Source of the DNA: Hysterangium stoloniferum
Lineage: Eukaryota > Basidiomycota > Agaricomycetes > Hysterangiales > Hysterangiaceae
Assembly: GCA_015178975.1 (NCBI GenBank)
Contig: WHVD01000197.1
Location: 62,001 to 126,000, forward strand
Direction of reading: 5' to 3'
DNA length: 64,000 bases
Below the pieces are notes generated by a model, which ran no database searches, was not told the origin of the DNA, and worked only from the letters and a program-made list of their open reading frames with translations. Made by a program: the position numbers and the translations under genes. Position 1 is the first letter of the stretch. Each line of letters begins with the position of its first letter. Below, one piece after another: positions 28,241-39,865 of this stretch.

Positions 28241-28985
28241 TTATGGGAGAACAAACCAGTGGAAAAGGCCGTCTTTCTCACTCACCACAAGTTAGTTGAA
28301 CCAGTTGGGACAATGGAAGAGGTCCTCCAAACGAAATGGGATTTGCACAACCTCCCCAGAAACGATGAAATTGATGAGGCAAACTTTACCCTCTTGAACC
28401 CCCAATTGCTTATAGAAATTGATGAGAATTATGTCAAGGAACTTTGCGACGGATATCAGAAAGATCCCACCTTCAGAAATCATTACACCACCAATCCCAT
28501 TTCCCCAAATATGGTAGCTACCCCCTCGCACTATTTCATCAGCAAGAATAAGCTATTATTCTTTCGAGATTTGGACTGGAAAAGTCGAATCTGCATACCT
28601 AGCAGTATGACGTCAACCATACTCAAATTGATACATGACAACCCCTTCGAAGGAGCTCATGCAGGTGGTCACTGACTTTTTCAGCTGATGAAGGACCAGT
28701 TTTTCTGGCCAAGGATGTTACAGGACTGCATGGTGTATGCTCACAGCTGTGACATATGTCAGCAAACTAAGGTTGATCATTCCGCTCAACAGGGAGCTCT
28801 TCGACCTGCAGATGTACCTTCAAGGCCATTTGAGGTTGTCTCAATGGACCTGATTATTAGATTGCCTCCTTCTGCCGAGAGTGCTTACTCAGCCATCTTT
28901 GTTGCTGTGGATAAACTCATGCATTTTTTAATTTGTGAGCCCATGACTTCAGATCTATCCACAGAAGGATTCACATGAATCTTTG

Positions 28986-29390
28986 TGTGAAGAGTGGTAT
29001 AAGTTCTGACCATTCTATATATGAAGAAATGAGTAGAATGGGAAGATGGATGTTTTGAGTGGAGGCCTTGACTGCTATAGTTTGAGGCCTGAAGTGTTAG
29101 CTAGCTCAGATAATGCTACCTATGTGGTAGCTGACACGTTACCCTGATCACCGCTCGCTGTAGATTTAGTTTATATCTTATGAGTGGTGGTGCTTGGGTA
29201 AAAGTGTGTCTGAGTTTCATTTGGTGCCGAGTGCACCCACAAGTATACACAAAGCTTCAAACTAATGAAATGGTGAAAATATTCGAAGAATATAAAGGAT
29301 AGAAAAATATGAATAAAATGTGTAAAATATAAATAAAATAAAAGGAGTGTTTTACCACAATGAAACTGTGGTAAAAGCATACTCCTCACA
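28986..29390 (-). repeat. Solo gypsy LTR C, inverted, TSD CTTTG
   Basis: + strand TGTGAAGAGTGG..ACTCCTCACA flanked by CTTTG at 28981-28985 and 29391-29395. Confidence 0.94.
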
Positions 29391-29468
29391 CTTTGTGAAT
29401 AAAGTAGCCGCTCCTTTTGGCTTACCCTCAAGGATAATCTGTGATCGAGACAAGAGATGGACCTGTAG

Positions 29469-30112
29469 TGTGAAGAGTTGATAGATTCTGACCGTTCGAT
29501 ATACGAAGAATAGTGTTTATTCAACTACTATTAGCAGGTATTGACCGTACAGTACAATACCGTAGATTACTAGACAAGCAGTACTAGTAAGAAGACACGC
29601 TATGCGTCACAAGAGCAACTGTACAGTTGCTCTTGACGGCTAGAATGAAAGAATGAAAGAGTTGACCTTCACGGTACAACTTGTAGCTAGATGTAAAATA
29701 GATAATCAACGTGAAGCTGAATATCTAGAGTAAAGAGATAATAGCACGAGTCAACTATAATGTCGACTAGCGCAAAGACCTTAGAGTGGAACTCGACCTT
29801 CGCGGTTCGAGTCCAAAGTATGTTAGTATGTGAGAGAACACTACCTTTATAGGTAGTTGAGACGTTACCCTTGACACCTCTCGCTATTCAACGTCTGGGT
29901 CGTTTACGAGGTGGTGTCTGCTGGGTAAAAAGTGTCTGTCATTTTGGCACCGAGAGCGCCCATACGTATACACAAAGCTTTGAACTACAAAATAAAGGTA
30001 TGCTCGAAATATAGAAAGAATGTAAAGAAAGAAAATAAAAGATAAATAATAAAGTACTATAATCCAACTATTATTCCTTAGTCCAATTATGCATATATGC
30101 ATACCCTTTACA
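29469..30112 (-). repeat. Solo gypsy LTR B, inverted, TSD TGTAG
   Basis: + strand TGTGAAGAGTTG..ACCCTTTACA flanked by TGTAG at 29464-29468 and 30113-30117. Includes the same 20-bp palindrome (29613-29632). Confidence 0.93.
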
Positions 30113-30202
30113 TGTAGGTTTTAGAGAGAGGTCTGCAAAGTATACGGAAGCGCCCTCGCAGTATCCTCCTCTCATCATCCTTAAACTGACGGTCAAACAG
30201 AG

Positions 30203-30619
30203 TGTGAGGAGTATGCTTTTACCACAGTTTCATTATGGTAAAACACTCCTTTTATTTTATTTATATTTTACACATTCTATTCATATTTTTCTATCTTTTA
30301 TATTCTTCGAATATTGCATATTTCATTAGTTCGAAGCATTGTGTATACTTGTGGGTGCACTCGGCACCAAATGAAACTCAGACACACTTTTACCCAAGAA
30401 CCACCACTCATGAGACATAAACTAGGTCTACTACGAGCGGTGATCAGGGTAACGTGTCAGCTACTACATAGGTAGCAATATCTGAATTATCTAACACTTC
30501 AGGCCTCGAACTATAGCAGTCGAGGCCTCCACTCGAATCATCCTTCTTGAAACATCCTTCCTCCCATTCTACTCATTTCTTCGTATATAGAACAGTCAGA
30601 ACTTATACCACTCTTCACA
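30203..30619 (+). repeat. Solo gypsy LTR C, TSD CAGAG
   Basis: TGTGAGGAGTATGC..CCACTCTTCACA flanked by CAGAG at 30198-30202 and 30620-30624. Confidence 0.94.
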
Positions 30620-31602
30620 CAGAGAATGCCAATGCCATCGTCAAGCAAATGCTCAGAGCATACTGCACTTCTTCGAAAGAGGAATGGTCTAAATGGACTC
30701 AGGTGGTGGCTCATACCTACAATTCGATGGTTCAGATTTCAACAAGTTACACACTGGCCTTTTTACTGATGGGATACCTACCGAGAGGAATGTTCGCTGC
30801 CTAGGAGGGGATGACCCTGTGGTTCCCAAGGAACTGTCAGATAGCCCTTTAGCCGACTAATGGATTCTAGAATTGGAAAACCATTGACAGGTGGCGTGGG
30901 ATTTGATTGCGTGAGCACAAGAAATGCAAGCTCACAGCTACAATAAGAAAAGGAGATCAGTGGAAGATATCTCAGAAGGAGATTATGTTCTAATCAATCC
31001 CCATTCCCTCAAGCTTGTCGAAGCCAAAGGACCTGGGAGGAAACTTATACAAAGATGGATAGGACCGTTTGAAGTCTTGGAGAAGATCAATCCTCAAGTC
31101 TTTCGACTCCATGTTCCCTCGGAATATCAACTACACCCAGTGATCAACCGAGACCATCTTAAAAAGTACCATTTCTCCCCCAAGGAATTCAGATCAAGGG
31201 AGCTACTTGAGAATCCTCAGGAACTAGACCGTAACGATGAGGAGTATGAAGTAGAAGCTATAGTAGGACACAAAAAGCATTGAAATTGACTCCTCTTCCA
31301 AGTTTGATGGAAAGGGTATGGACTGGAAGAGGACACCTGGTTAAATGGCAACAACCTTCATAACATCCCTGCTCTTCTCAGAGCTTACAAAACTATTCAT
31401 CAAATCTAATGATCATTTCACCTTTTCACGACGACAACACTGTTTATTTACTTTAACTCTACTCCTCACTATTCATCCCCCTCGGCCTTTCACCTCAATA
31501 ACCGAGTGGAGCTTGAAATTAATATAAAATACGTAAATCCACTAAAGAAAATTTTATCCCCCTATCTCTTCCCTCCACATCAAACTCTCAAATCAGTACA
31601 CT

Positions 31603-34093
31603 ATGTTGCAGGACCAACAACCCAAACCCAAATTCCCCAACTTCAAAAGAATACTGTGACCTCAACCTATTAATACTTCTACCACGTTGTCTCATACTGA
31701 AAATGTCGAGCACTGTACGGGTAATTCTGGAATGCCATCGTCGATGCACTCCACCTTGCAGGACAACATGGCAGGCACCTCCACCAACTCAGGGAGTGGC
31801 ACTGCTTTCACTCCATATACTCTGTCCCCCAGACCCCGACTCCCCAACTTCAAAAGGATACCTCGACCCCAAACAATGGTTCCTCCTCCCCCACCACCTC
31901 GAACAGAAATTGTCAAGCACCTGGGGGAAGCCTCTTCATCCATATATCCTATGCGGATGGACCGTACCCACCCTATTTAAACAGCTGCACCCCAGTCCAC
32001 TGGCACTTGGGGGCTCCCACAGGAACATGGAGCGCAACCCCCACCCCCTTGTAGCATCTTCCCTTCCACCAAAGAGGAGATCAGGAAAAAATGGCAGTCC
32101 AACATGTTCTACAGGTTCAAGAAGATTAAAAACACTCAAGAGGAAGAGGAGGGAGTACTTAGAAGGACAGCGAAAGATGGGTGCTAGGGATCATATCCCC
32201 TGAAGACAGATACGACAGGACTGGAGAAGAATGGAAGGAAACAACAATCCTTCAACCATCGCTCCCCCCCAGGGCCATAAATAGACGGATTTTGGTGAGA
32301 CAGATTGCAGTGATGGGGGCACACCATGTGTTCGGAGTGTGAGACAGAAAAGCAGAAAAGGAAAAGACAGGGTCACCTTTTACGATTGGGACAAAGTACA
32401 GAGGATCAAGCTACAAAGCATTCTATTGTGATGTGGGGATGGAGTTACACTATCTCCCAGACCTCCTTCCCAATGTGGGCCTCAGGAACAAACCTACCAG
32501 ATGGGACCCATCAACTTCTCATCCAATTTGGAGGATGACCGATCATGCTACCCCGCCTACGATGGCAAGTACCTCGGTGCTGATTGCCATGAAGGTTTTT
32601 TACTTCTGGACAACATTCACTTCTTCATGAGTGACCCTAATCAATGACAAAAACTGCCGACTTCCATCAGAGTTTGGAGGGGGTATCGTCCAACTGACAC
32701 TGTGATACCATCCAACTCTACTCCCCTCCCTCCACCTCCATCTGTTTCTTCCGTGCCCTCACTGCAGTGCTTTACACCCTTTTCAGAGCTGCCAGGAGAT
32801 CATGAACCATCTACCAACCCACCTTCTCTTCCCCCCATACCATTGCCCCTCCCCCCTGCAGGATCTTCCCTCATACCACCACCCTCACCTGCACTCAAGC
32901 CCTCTCTGACACCGCAGCCAACCCCACCCCTCCACACGTCTCCTGACCCCCTTGTCGTCACCTGCTCTACCCCGGCACCATTTTTCCCTGTGGTGTCGGA
33001 CACTTCCCTTGTTCCCCTGCCAGCGTGGAGCCCACCTTCCATCTCTCCTTGCTCACCTTGCATTTCCCTGGGGAGCCCCATTCATCAACCCAATGTTACA
33101 TTGATGGATGTCGATCACCCTATCCAGGAAATCCTCGCAGCACCTTCCTCAGTCATGGAGAAAGTCCTCGAGGCACCTCCCTCAGCCATGGATGTCTTCA
33201 AGGAACCCCCCCCCCCTGCCACAGAGGTCTTCAAGGAACCTCCCCTAGCCATAGAAGTCTTCGAGGAGCCTCCCCCCTTAAGTGAAAAAGTGAAGGGGAA
33301 GCGGAAAGCTGATGTTCAGGTTGACAAGCTCCTTGCCATTGACCCTTTCCTGGCAGACCCCATTTGCCGCCCCCCACCACAGCCACCCTCTCCCCCTCAC
33401 TCTCAAGACACGGCTGACTTGGCTCGTTTCTTACAGACCAGTTGGATGTGGTTGTCCATTAACTACCCCTCCAACATTTTCACTGTGGGACACACCTGGG
33501 GCCAACCTTGCAGCACCCCCTTCTTAAAGGGCATATCCAAGGGCATAGCAGGTCTCTCACACTGTCAGATCGCATGAGTACCTTTTACTTATGTGTCAAC
33601 GACCCTAAGGAACAGCTGCGTTTAGTGGAGGATATTGAATGGGTTTAGCTCTCCATGTTCCAGTCCCTGCTTGTTGACTCCTCTTGTGTCCTTCCTGAGC
33701 ACGCACTGGTCCACTCGGCTGTGGACCTAGTTGACCTGTTGGAGCATCTGTTGTTGGATTCTGACCCCTTGGGAGGACTTCCCTCTGGTGGAGATGTGGG
33801 CTGCGCACCCTTCTCCCGCCATCACTACACCCCTGGCCTCCTCTCATTGCCCATATTATTGATACCTCCGCTGATTGTATTCGTGCTGTCATTCAAATGC
33901 ACCAGAAGGCCTACGGCCATTGGGTCTCTTCAATCTAGAAACTGGACAGGTTGACATCTACCACTGACGTTTTGAAGCAGGAAGACATTTTTGTGCCAAG
34001 CGTCTCACCTGGGGAAATACTATCCTGCACCTCAGAGGTTCCTTGCAGGACACATGGGGAGGAGTTCCAAGCATCCTTTGACACCTTCTTTGA
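31603..34093 (+). pseudogene. Gypsy ORF3, diverged and broken copy
   Basis: Starts MLQDQQPKPKFPNFKRI (compare MLPFQQNKQVLPKFKKV at 18332). Matching motifs, across several frameshifts and stops: TDFGETDCSDGGTPCVR, FYDWDKVQRIKLQSIL, GPINFSS, LGADCHEGFLL, SDPNQ-stop-Q, RVWRGYRP, long Pro-rich part, SLGSPIH, MDVD, SINYPSNIFTVG, FYLCVNDPKEQLRL, SMFQSLL, SAVDLVDLLE and the C-terminal WGNTILHLRGS / QDTWGGVPSIL. An acidic/Pro repeat (EAPPSAMDVFKEPP, EVFEEPP) replaces the HTPSAP repeat. Conservation at motif level with turnover of the linker is what one expects of a real protein family. Confidence 0.72.
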
Positions 34094-34118
34094 CATAGCT
34101 CTTTGACCTGGAGGGCAC

Positions 34119-34774
34119 TGTGAGAGGTACAGTGAAATATACTCAGGAAATATAGTCTGGATGAGCTCATACTATATTTCCATTATTATTTCTACTTTCT
34201 CTCTATTTTATTATACACTTATATTTAGTTCAATGACCTATGTATGCAGTACATCGACTCTTGTGGGCACATACATGCCAGGCTTATGTATTCTAGCGCC
34301 TGTAGTTAGAACTCAGACACTTTTTACCCTGCAACCACAACTTACCCAGACACCAGTTAGTGTCCTGTAAGTTGTGATTGGGGTATTGTCTCGACCGTCA
34401 CATACGGGCTTTACTATCTATGCAATCAGAGTTTCGAACTGTACCAGTCGAAACTCCATCTATATCTCAATCTGCATGGACTATATCCATGCTACTCTAT
34501 TATTTGACTCTTTCGTTACTCTCTTCTACACTCGAGCAGTCATTAGGAGTCATACTTAACAGTCGATTCCCTTTATTTGTTTTAGCTCTCTACTCTACTC
34601 TAGATAGCTCTCTACTCTACTCTAGATAGCTATTTCACTCAACCGTATTGAACTAAGTAGTCAATACCCGTTCGGTCTGTATTAGACTTAGACAGTCAAT
34701 ACATCTTTGTGTTGTACCTAAACAGTTGATATTCTTCGTATATAGAACGGTTAGAACTTCCACCACTCTTCACA
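34119..34774 (+). repeat. Gypsy LTR A, 3' LTR of the long element (656 bp)
   Basis: TGTGAGAGGTACAG..CCACTCTTCACA, preceded by the purine tract CTGGAGGGCAC at the end of ORF3. A 20-bp stretch with CTCTACTCTACTCTAGATAG is duplicated near 34610. Confidence 0.9.
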
Positions 34775-34869
34775 CATAGACAGGTTTGATGTCCAGGTCC
34801 CAGCAGGTTTTCCAGTTAACTGTAGCCTGCAGAGAGTTGGGTGCATGTACATAGAATGGGGTCCAGAGC

Positions 34870-35605
34870 CTGGTGGGTTTTCTGGTCCTATGTAACACAG
34901 CTGTTCTGAGTACCTAAGGCAGAGTTCAAAGTTTAAAAAGAAAATTCCACTTTCAACCTATAGACAAATTGTGCTGTATCTCAGGAAAGGGATCCAATTA
35001 AGACAAAATGATTTGGGGTGTGTACTGTATAATATAAGTCTATATATTTACATATGTATATAGGCCTTATGAGATGCTATTTAATATTCAGTCAAATATC
35101 AGTGCAATGGTTCCCTTTCATTCAATTCTTCCTTGATTTGAATATAAGCTGGTGGGACTAATACTATATATATATTGTGTAGGAATATACATACCCTGAT
35201 CTGTGAGGCCCTTTGAACAAGTTGTGTCACTTACTGTATGCACACTTGATAGCGAGTAGTATAACTTGTTCAAAAGAAAGTATTAGGCCTCACAACTCCA
35301 GTTATGTTTAGATACAATACATAGTATTAATTTCACTGGCTTATATGCAAATATAAAGAAAATTGAATGAAGGAGAACCATTGCAATGGTATTTCAATGA
35401 ATATTAAATAGCCTGTCATAAAGCCAAATATATACATATATATATAGATCTACAATATCATGTATATGTAGTATGTTGTTATGTCTTAATTGCCACTCAT
35501 TCTGGAGATATGGCACAATTTGTCTGTGGTGGGATTTTTTTAAATTCTGAACTCCACCTTAGGTACTTGGAACAGCTGTAATATCCAATAGGATTTTCAA
35601 GCATA
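34870..35605. repeat. Foldback element: long imperfect inverted repeat
   Basis: Two arms of about 350 bp meet near 35235. Examples of matching arm segments: CAGCTGTTCTGAGTACCTAAGG (left, 34919) against its complement at 35555-35580; GACAAATTGTGC (34963) against 35513-35524; CTATTTAATATTCA (35080) against about 35398-35411; TTTGAACAAGTT (35211) against AACTTGTTCAAA at 35264. Divergence of arms is roughly a fifth by eye. No coding frame. Confidence 0.8.
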
Positions 35606-35769
35606 TGCTTGACATGTGATCTCACCCTACCTTGCCTACAATTCGACGATTTATCTTTCACCGTTGACCTTGACCTATATAGTTCAGGATACACGGTTCA
35701 ATATACTGTTCTGCATTGACAATCCCAGTTTTTATTGACATCTAATCAAGACAGTTATCCAAGGAGTGC

Positions 35770-37830
35770 TTAACACATACTGTACGCATTGCTTTGTCTT
35801 GAAGCAGTTTCAAGAGCATCATCCTGACTTGTCCCAAGACACTGAAACTAGGATGCGAGAGAACGATGTCCGAGCGGATATTTTGGATACTTACTCCCAT
35901 CTCGACTTGCACCAGCTACAAATTTTCCTTTGAATATGCTCTTTACCAATTACAGGCTCGCCCTATGAACTCGCAACTCATTTAACCAAGCATGACCTCA
36001 AAACTTACTCCCCAATTGAAGTGGCTTTCTCACATTCTATATCTCCTCCCTCTGTCACTCCAGTCCCGTCACGCACACCCTCACTTCCAGTATATTCACC
36101 CTCTTCACCTGAACCTCACCTTCTCTCTGCACTTCCTATCAACATTATATCCGAGATCCTTGATCATATAGGGTCCTGGGAACTTTCTAAGTCTGTAGGG
36201 GTACCTACGTCACTTCTGACGCCACTAGAATGGAATACTTCAGCCACACCACTTGATCGCACTATTCTGTTCTCATCTCTGTCTGCAGTTTGCTCAACCC
36301 CAGCATCCCCACCTGTGAAGAGTGGTATAAGTTCTGACCGTTCTATATACGAAGAAATGAGTAGAATGGAAGGATATTGACCTATTTGGTGCAATATAAG
36401 AGAAAGTGAGAGAGAGAGCACGAGATGACACAGTAGTCAAAGAGTGCGATGGATCGAGTGGAGCCTCAACTGTTATAGTTTGAGGCCTGAAGTGTTCAGT
36501 AGTTCAGATATTGCTACCTATGTAGTAGCTGACACATTACCCTGATCACCGCTTGTAGTAGACCTAGTTTATGTCTTACGAGTGGTGGTTCTTGGGTAAA
36601 AGTGTGTCTGAGTTCTAATTGGTGCTGAGTGCACCCACAAGTATACACAATGCTTCAAACTAATGAAATGATGGAATATTCAAAGAATATAAAAGATAGA
36701 TAAATATGAATAGAATGTGTAAAATATAAATAAAATAAAAGGAGTGTTTTACCACAATGAAACTGTGGTAAAAGCATACTCCTCACACCACCGTTCACGC
36801 GCCTTGGGGCAGAGCTTCTAATAGTGTTTAAACTTGTTGATGTTCTAAACCATTTGTGGAGAGTTGATTCCCTTCACCCCATATTTAAAAAATATTACGG
36901 TGAATCCTTTGTGAAAATTCCCACCCTTGCATGCTCCCACAACCAGTCCCATATACTCGACTGGTGGCTCTCAGAACCCTCCATTACACCAAAATATTAT
37001 ACCTCGGAGGCGATCAATATTGCATGTCGTAATCTTGCCATTGATGTACTGGAGTGGTGGGATATTAATTCACGATCGGAGAAGATACCAGCCCTTTCTT
37101 TCCCACCGTTAAACACTTCCTTAGCTCTAGAATCTGCTTCACTCAAGGCTCATATTCCTATATTGACATTTTTCTCTACACATTCCTGGCCGTTCATGCC
37201 AGGACATTCAATTGACATGGCCTCCGCAGCAGGCCACATTGCTATACTCAACTGGTGGGCCTTCGCAGCGGGTTAGAACTAGGCAAGGATGTCAAATATG
37301 ATAAGAATGCTGTATACCATGCGAGCTGTGGTGGTAAAGTTGAGGTGCTTCAATGGTAGAAGGAACAGAGCGAAAGAGGCCATGGCATCCAGATATTATT
37401 TGATGGAGATGCATTGGTCGGTGCCACGAGGCACAATAAGCCAGAAGTAAGTATTCTGTATGCTTTTAGTTATTATATTTGCTCCTTATGTGACCTTCGA
37501 TCTCCTTGTTTGTTTCCATTTTCCTCCATTTCCACCTTTGCCTCCCCTCATCCTTTCTATAGTCTTCAGCATTCCAGATTCAATTGTTGACATGGCTTAG
37601 GTTCTAACTTGGAATAATTCTGGCCTGCCCATCTCTTATCGGATGTGCGATATCAAGGAAGCCCTTGAAGATTCAATTGGCGGTGGAATGGCTGTGCGTG
37701 CATGGTGGGCAAGGAAAGGGGTTAATTTTAGAGCTGGTGATTCAGAATGGATGAGAGTGAGAAGCTTAAATTAGGGTGGCAGGATGGATGGAACTTCCGG
37801 AAAAAGATCAGCCACCAGGCCAGATCCGTG
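35770..37830 (+). pseudogene. Host F-box / WW-rich (ankyrin-like) gene, disrupted by a solo LTR
   Basis: Exon-like frame at about 35808-35930 (EHHPDLSQDTETRMREND), splice acceptor TTACAG at 35954, then SPYELATHLTKHDL and an F-box-like LSALPINIISEILDHIGSWE. After the LTR (36314-36787) the protein goes on with LVDVLNHLWRVDSLHPIFKK and repeats LDWWLSEPS, VLEWWDINS, ILNWWAFA, VEVLQW, the pattern of fungal ankyrin-type repeat proteins. A frameshift near 37275, a TGG to TAG change near 37361 and a stop at about 37600 show it is dead. A GTAAGT donor at 37448 and a CTATAG acceptor near 37562 remain visible. Family assignment is tentative. Confidence 0.6.
36314..36787 (-). repeat. Solo gypsy LTR C, inverted, TSD CCACC, in host gene
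   Basis: + strand TGTGAAGAGTGG..ACTCCTCACA, flanked by CCACC at 36309-36313 and 36788-36792. 474 bp, about 65 bp longer than other C copies (extra GAGAGAGAG-containing part near 36400). The only gypsy LTR in the window that sits in non-transposon sequence. Confidence 0.93.
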
Positions 37831-39025
37831 TTCACGGTACTTGAAAAAAAAATATGTACTTTATCATTTCTTATTTCTCATCAGCTTATCACACGCGTAA
37901 CATACAAATTGGTTGTTAATAATAATTGGTGTACAGTAAACTAATCTTCATTCTGTTCTGCATGCTTAGATGACTGATGGTACCTGACTGTTGAAAAGTT
38001 TCCCTATATCAACTTAATGCTATTAACCAGGGCTCACTATGTCGCCTAAATCTTGGATGGGCCCAGATCCCAGAGACAGGGATCTGCACAGACACTTGCA
38101 CTTCTAAAAGTGCTTTAGCTGATGATTATTGTTGAGAAATGTGCATCTGCATATCTATCATGGTTTATGTTTTTTTATGTTTGAAAAAACAGCTGGCACA
38201 ATAAATCCATTCCTTTATAGTAGCTATTATCATTGTTAAAGAGTGTTATGACCAGAAATCCCACTGGACTCTAGGCACTAACTTATATGCACCCACACCC
38301 TATACACACCAATTATCAGTTTACCAGAATACCTGCTGGACTCCATATGTCAGACCTGTCCATGCTTGACCTTCGTTACTTCATGTATCAGTCACTGGAA
38401 TACCCACCAGACTCTGCTCCTGTCTATCTCCAACTCTGTCCCATACACCAGTCACTGGACCCTGCTCAGAAAACCCGACAACTCTCTAACTGAGCCCCAT
38501 TCCCATTATGGTCAAATGATCTGTCACGATTTGGACTCCACTCCCACCCCATTTCCATTATGGTTTTACAACCTGTCACGATTCAGATTCCACTCTGCTC
38601 CATTCCATTCCTAACACCAAGTTTGGTGTTTACTTATCTTGTTTCATGTTTGCTAGTTTAGTTTTCATTATTACTGGATTTCATATGTTATTCATTCCAC
38701 AGTCTATATAGTCTAGCAGATGTTGTATGTACATACAATCCAGTCAGAAAATTAGCTTAGATTCTCCCCAGTAATCTCAGTATATTTTCCACTCTATTCT
38801 CCTCTTTGAAACACACCGCTCTTACTTGTCGAAGCCCACAGGCTCCAATCCTTCTATCACTCGACCTCTGACTCGTCACTGCCCAACCTCTCGACCTCCA
38901 ACTACTCCTGGACTCCTTGGGATTCCCATCCACCCATCTGAAATTGGATGACATGATCTCATGAGGGTGCAGCCTATAAGCTGAAGCCAAGTCCTACCGG
39001 CTTTCCTATGGGTTTCTCCGGAAAC
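37831..39025. other. Non-coding stretch, nothing recognised
   Basis: A/T-rich and Pro/Ser-codon-rich low-complexity sequence with short frames only. The stretch 38290-38600 repeats blocks such as CACGATT(T/C)GGA-TTCCACTC twice. I see no gene, LTR or RNA. Confidence 0.5.
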
Positions 39026-39026
39026 C

Positions 39027-39137
39027 GGAGCTCATGCAGGTGGTCACAGACTTTTTCAGCTGATGAAGGACCGGTTTTTCTGGCCAAGAATGTTGCAGGA
39101 CTGTGTGGTGTATGCTTGCGACATATGCCAGAAACTG
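39027..39137 (+). pseudogene. Gypsy integrase zinc-region fragment
   Basis: About 110 bp encoding GAHAGGHRLFQLMKDRFFWP and RMLQDCVVYACDICQK, close to the 28.7-kb copy (which has TGA for the Arg). Both ends are abrupt. Confidence 0.85.
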
Positions 39138-39511
39138 TATTCCCATTTCAGAATACTTATCCTAATCTGTCCTATTGTGATCCTAGTTTGTAACAATAAC
39201 AAAAGAACCTATATTAGTTTCCACAAATTTGTACTCTACCTTATGTAGATCTGATATCAACTTAGTTTCTTATTCCTTCTCTTTCTTTCTGTATGCTCAA
39301 TATTTGGAACTCTTTGGAACTCTTTGGAACTCTGAATATCTGTAATTTTCCAGCATAAATTCTCCTCTGAAATTAAGGACATTCCAAGCATTTGTGTAGA
39401 GGTGTAGCACATAAGCTGAAGCCATCATCTTGACCCTATCCAGAAGTTTCCAAGTTCCTGGTTATTTCCCAATAGTTCTGGAATAAATTCCTGACACAGC
39501 ACTTAACAGTG

Positions 39512-39680
39512 GACTTCTATCTGCTCATTGACAATGCAACCAAAAAAGAACAATTGGGTGAAGACATTGAGAAGGTCAAACTATCAATGTTTAAACAATT
39601 GCCTGTGAATCCATCCTGCTCTCCCCGGAAAACTTAGCTATACTCCTCATCAGTAACTTCATAGACTTGCTCTAGTAGAG
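39512..39680 (+). pseudogene. Gypsy ORF3 fragment
   Basis: Encodes DFYLLIDNATKKEQLGEDIE, KVKLSMFKQLPVNPSC, then after a shift ENLAILLISNFIDLL, matching DFYLSFEDLAEGKN..IKLSMF..GFVDLLE of ORF3. Diverged from both main copies, so a third lineage. Confidence 0.7.
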
Positions 39681-39865
39681 GAGCTGTTATTGAGACAGGA
39701 AATGCTGGTAACCACTTTTTGCCTGGTGAGATCTGCTGAAACTAAGTTATCGATTATACACACAAACCGTCCTATCATAATATTTTCAGATTCTCTTCAT
39801 TTGCCACTTAGGGATAATAGGTAATATGTACAAGCTAACAAAACAAACACGCCGCCGAATGATTA

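Larger units (their letters stand above)
28241..31409 (+). pseudogene. pol: Gypsy integrase and chromodomain, split by three solo LTRs
   Basis: Zinc region EGAHAGGH, LMKDQFFWPRMLQD, SCDICQQTK; core VSMDLIIRLP, AVDKLMHF, (LTRs), PSRIICDRDKRWTC, ENANAIVKQML; GPFEVLEKINPQVFRL; chromodomain EYEVEAIVGHKK..WKGYGLEEDTWL. Broken by LTR C inverted (28986-29390), LTR B inverted (29469-30112), LTR C (30203-30619) and about eight stops, several at codons that are CGA/AGA (Arg) or CAA in the sister copy. TGA at 28976-28978 is at the same codon as in the 16-kb copy. Confidence 0.85.
21119..34774 (+). mobile_element. Long decayed gypsy (chromovirus) with many nested insertions
   Basis: Carries gag, protease, RT, RNase H, integrase, chromodomain, ORF3 and a 3' LTR A (34119-34774) in + orientation. 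Inside it sit nested TRIMs (21821-22773), a solo Copia-1 LTR (24241-24545), LTR C at 25666-26073, 26373-26776 and 30203-30619, inverted LTR C at 28986-29390, inverted LTR A at 27394-28000 and inverted LTR B at 29469-30112. Frameshifts and stops are frequent. The 5' LTR and primer site are missing. Confidence 0.88.
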
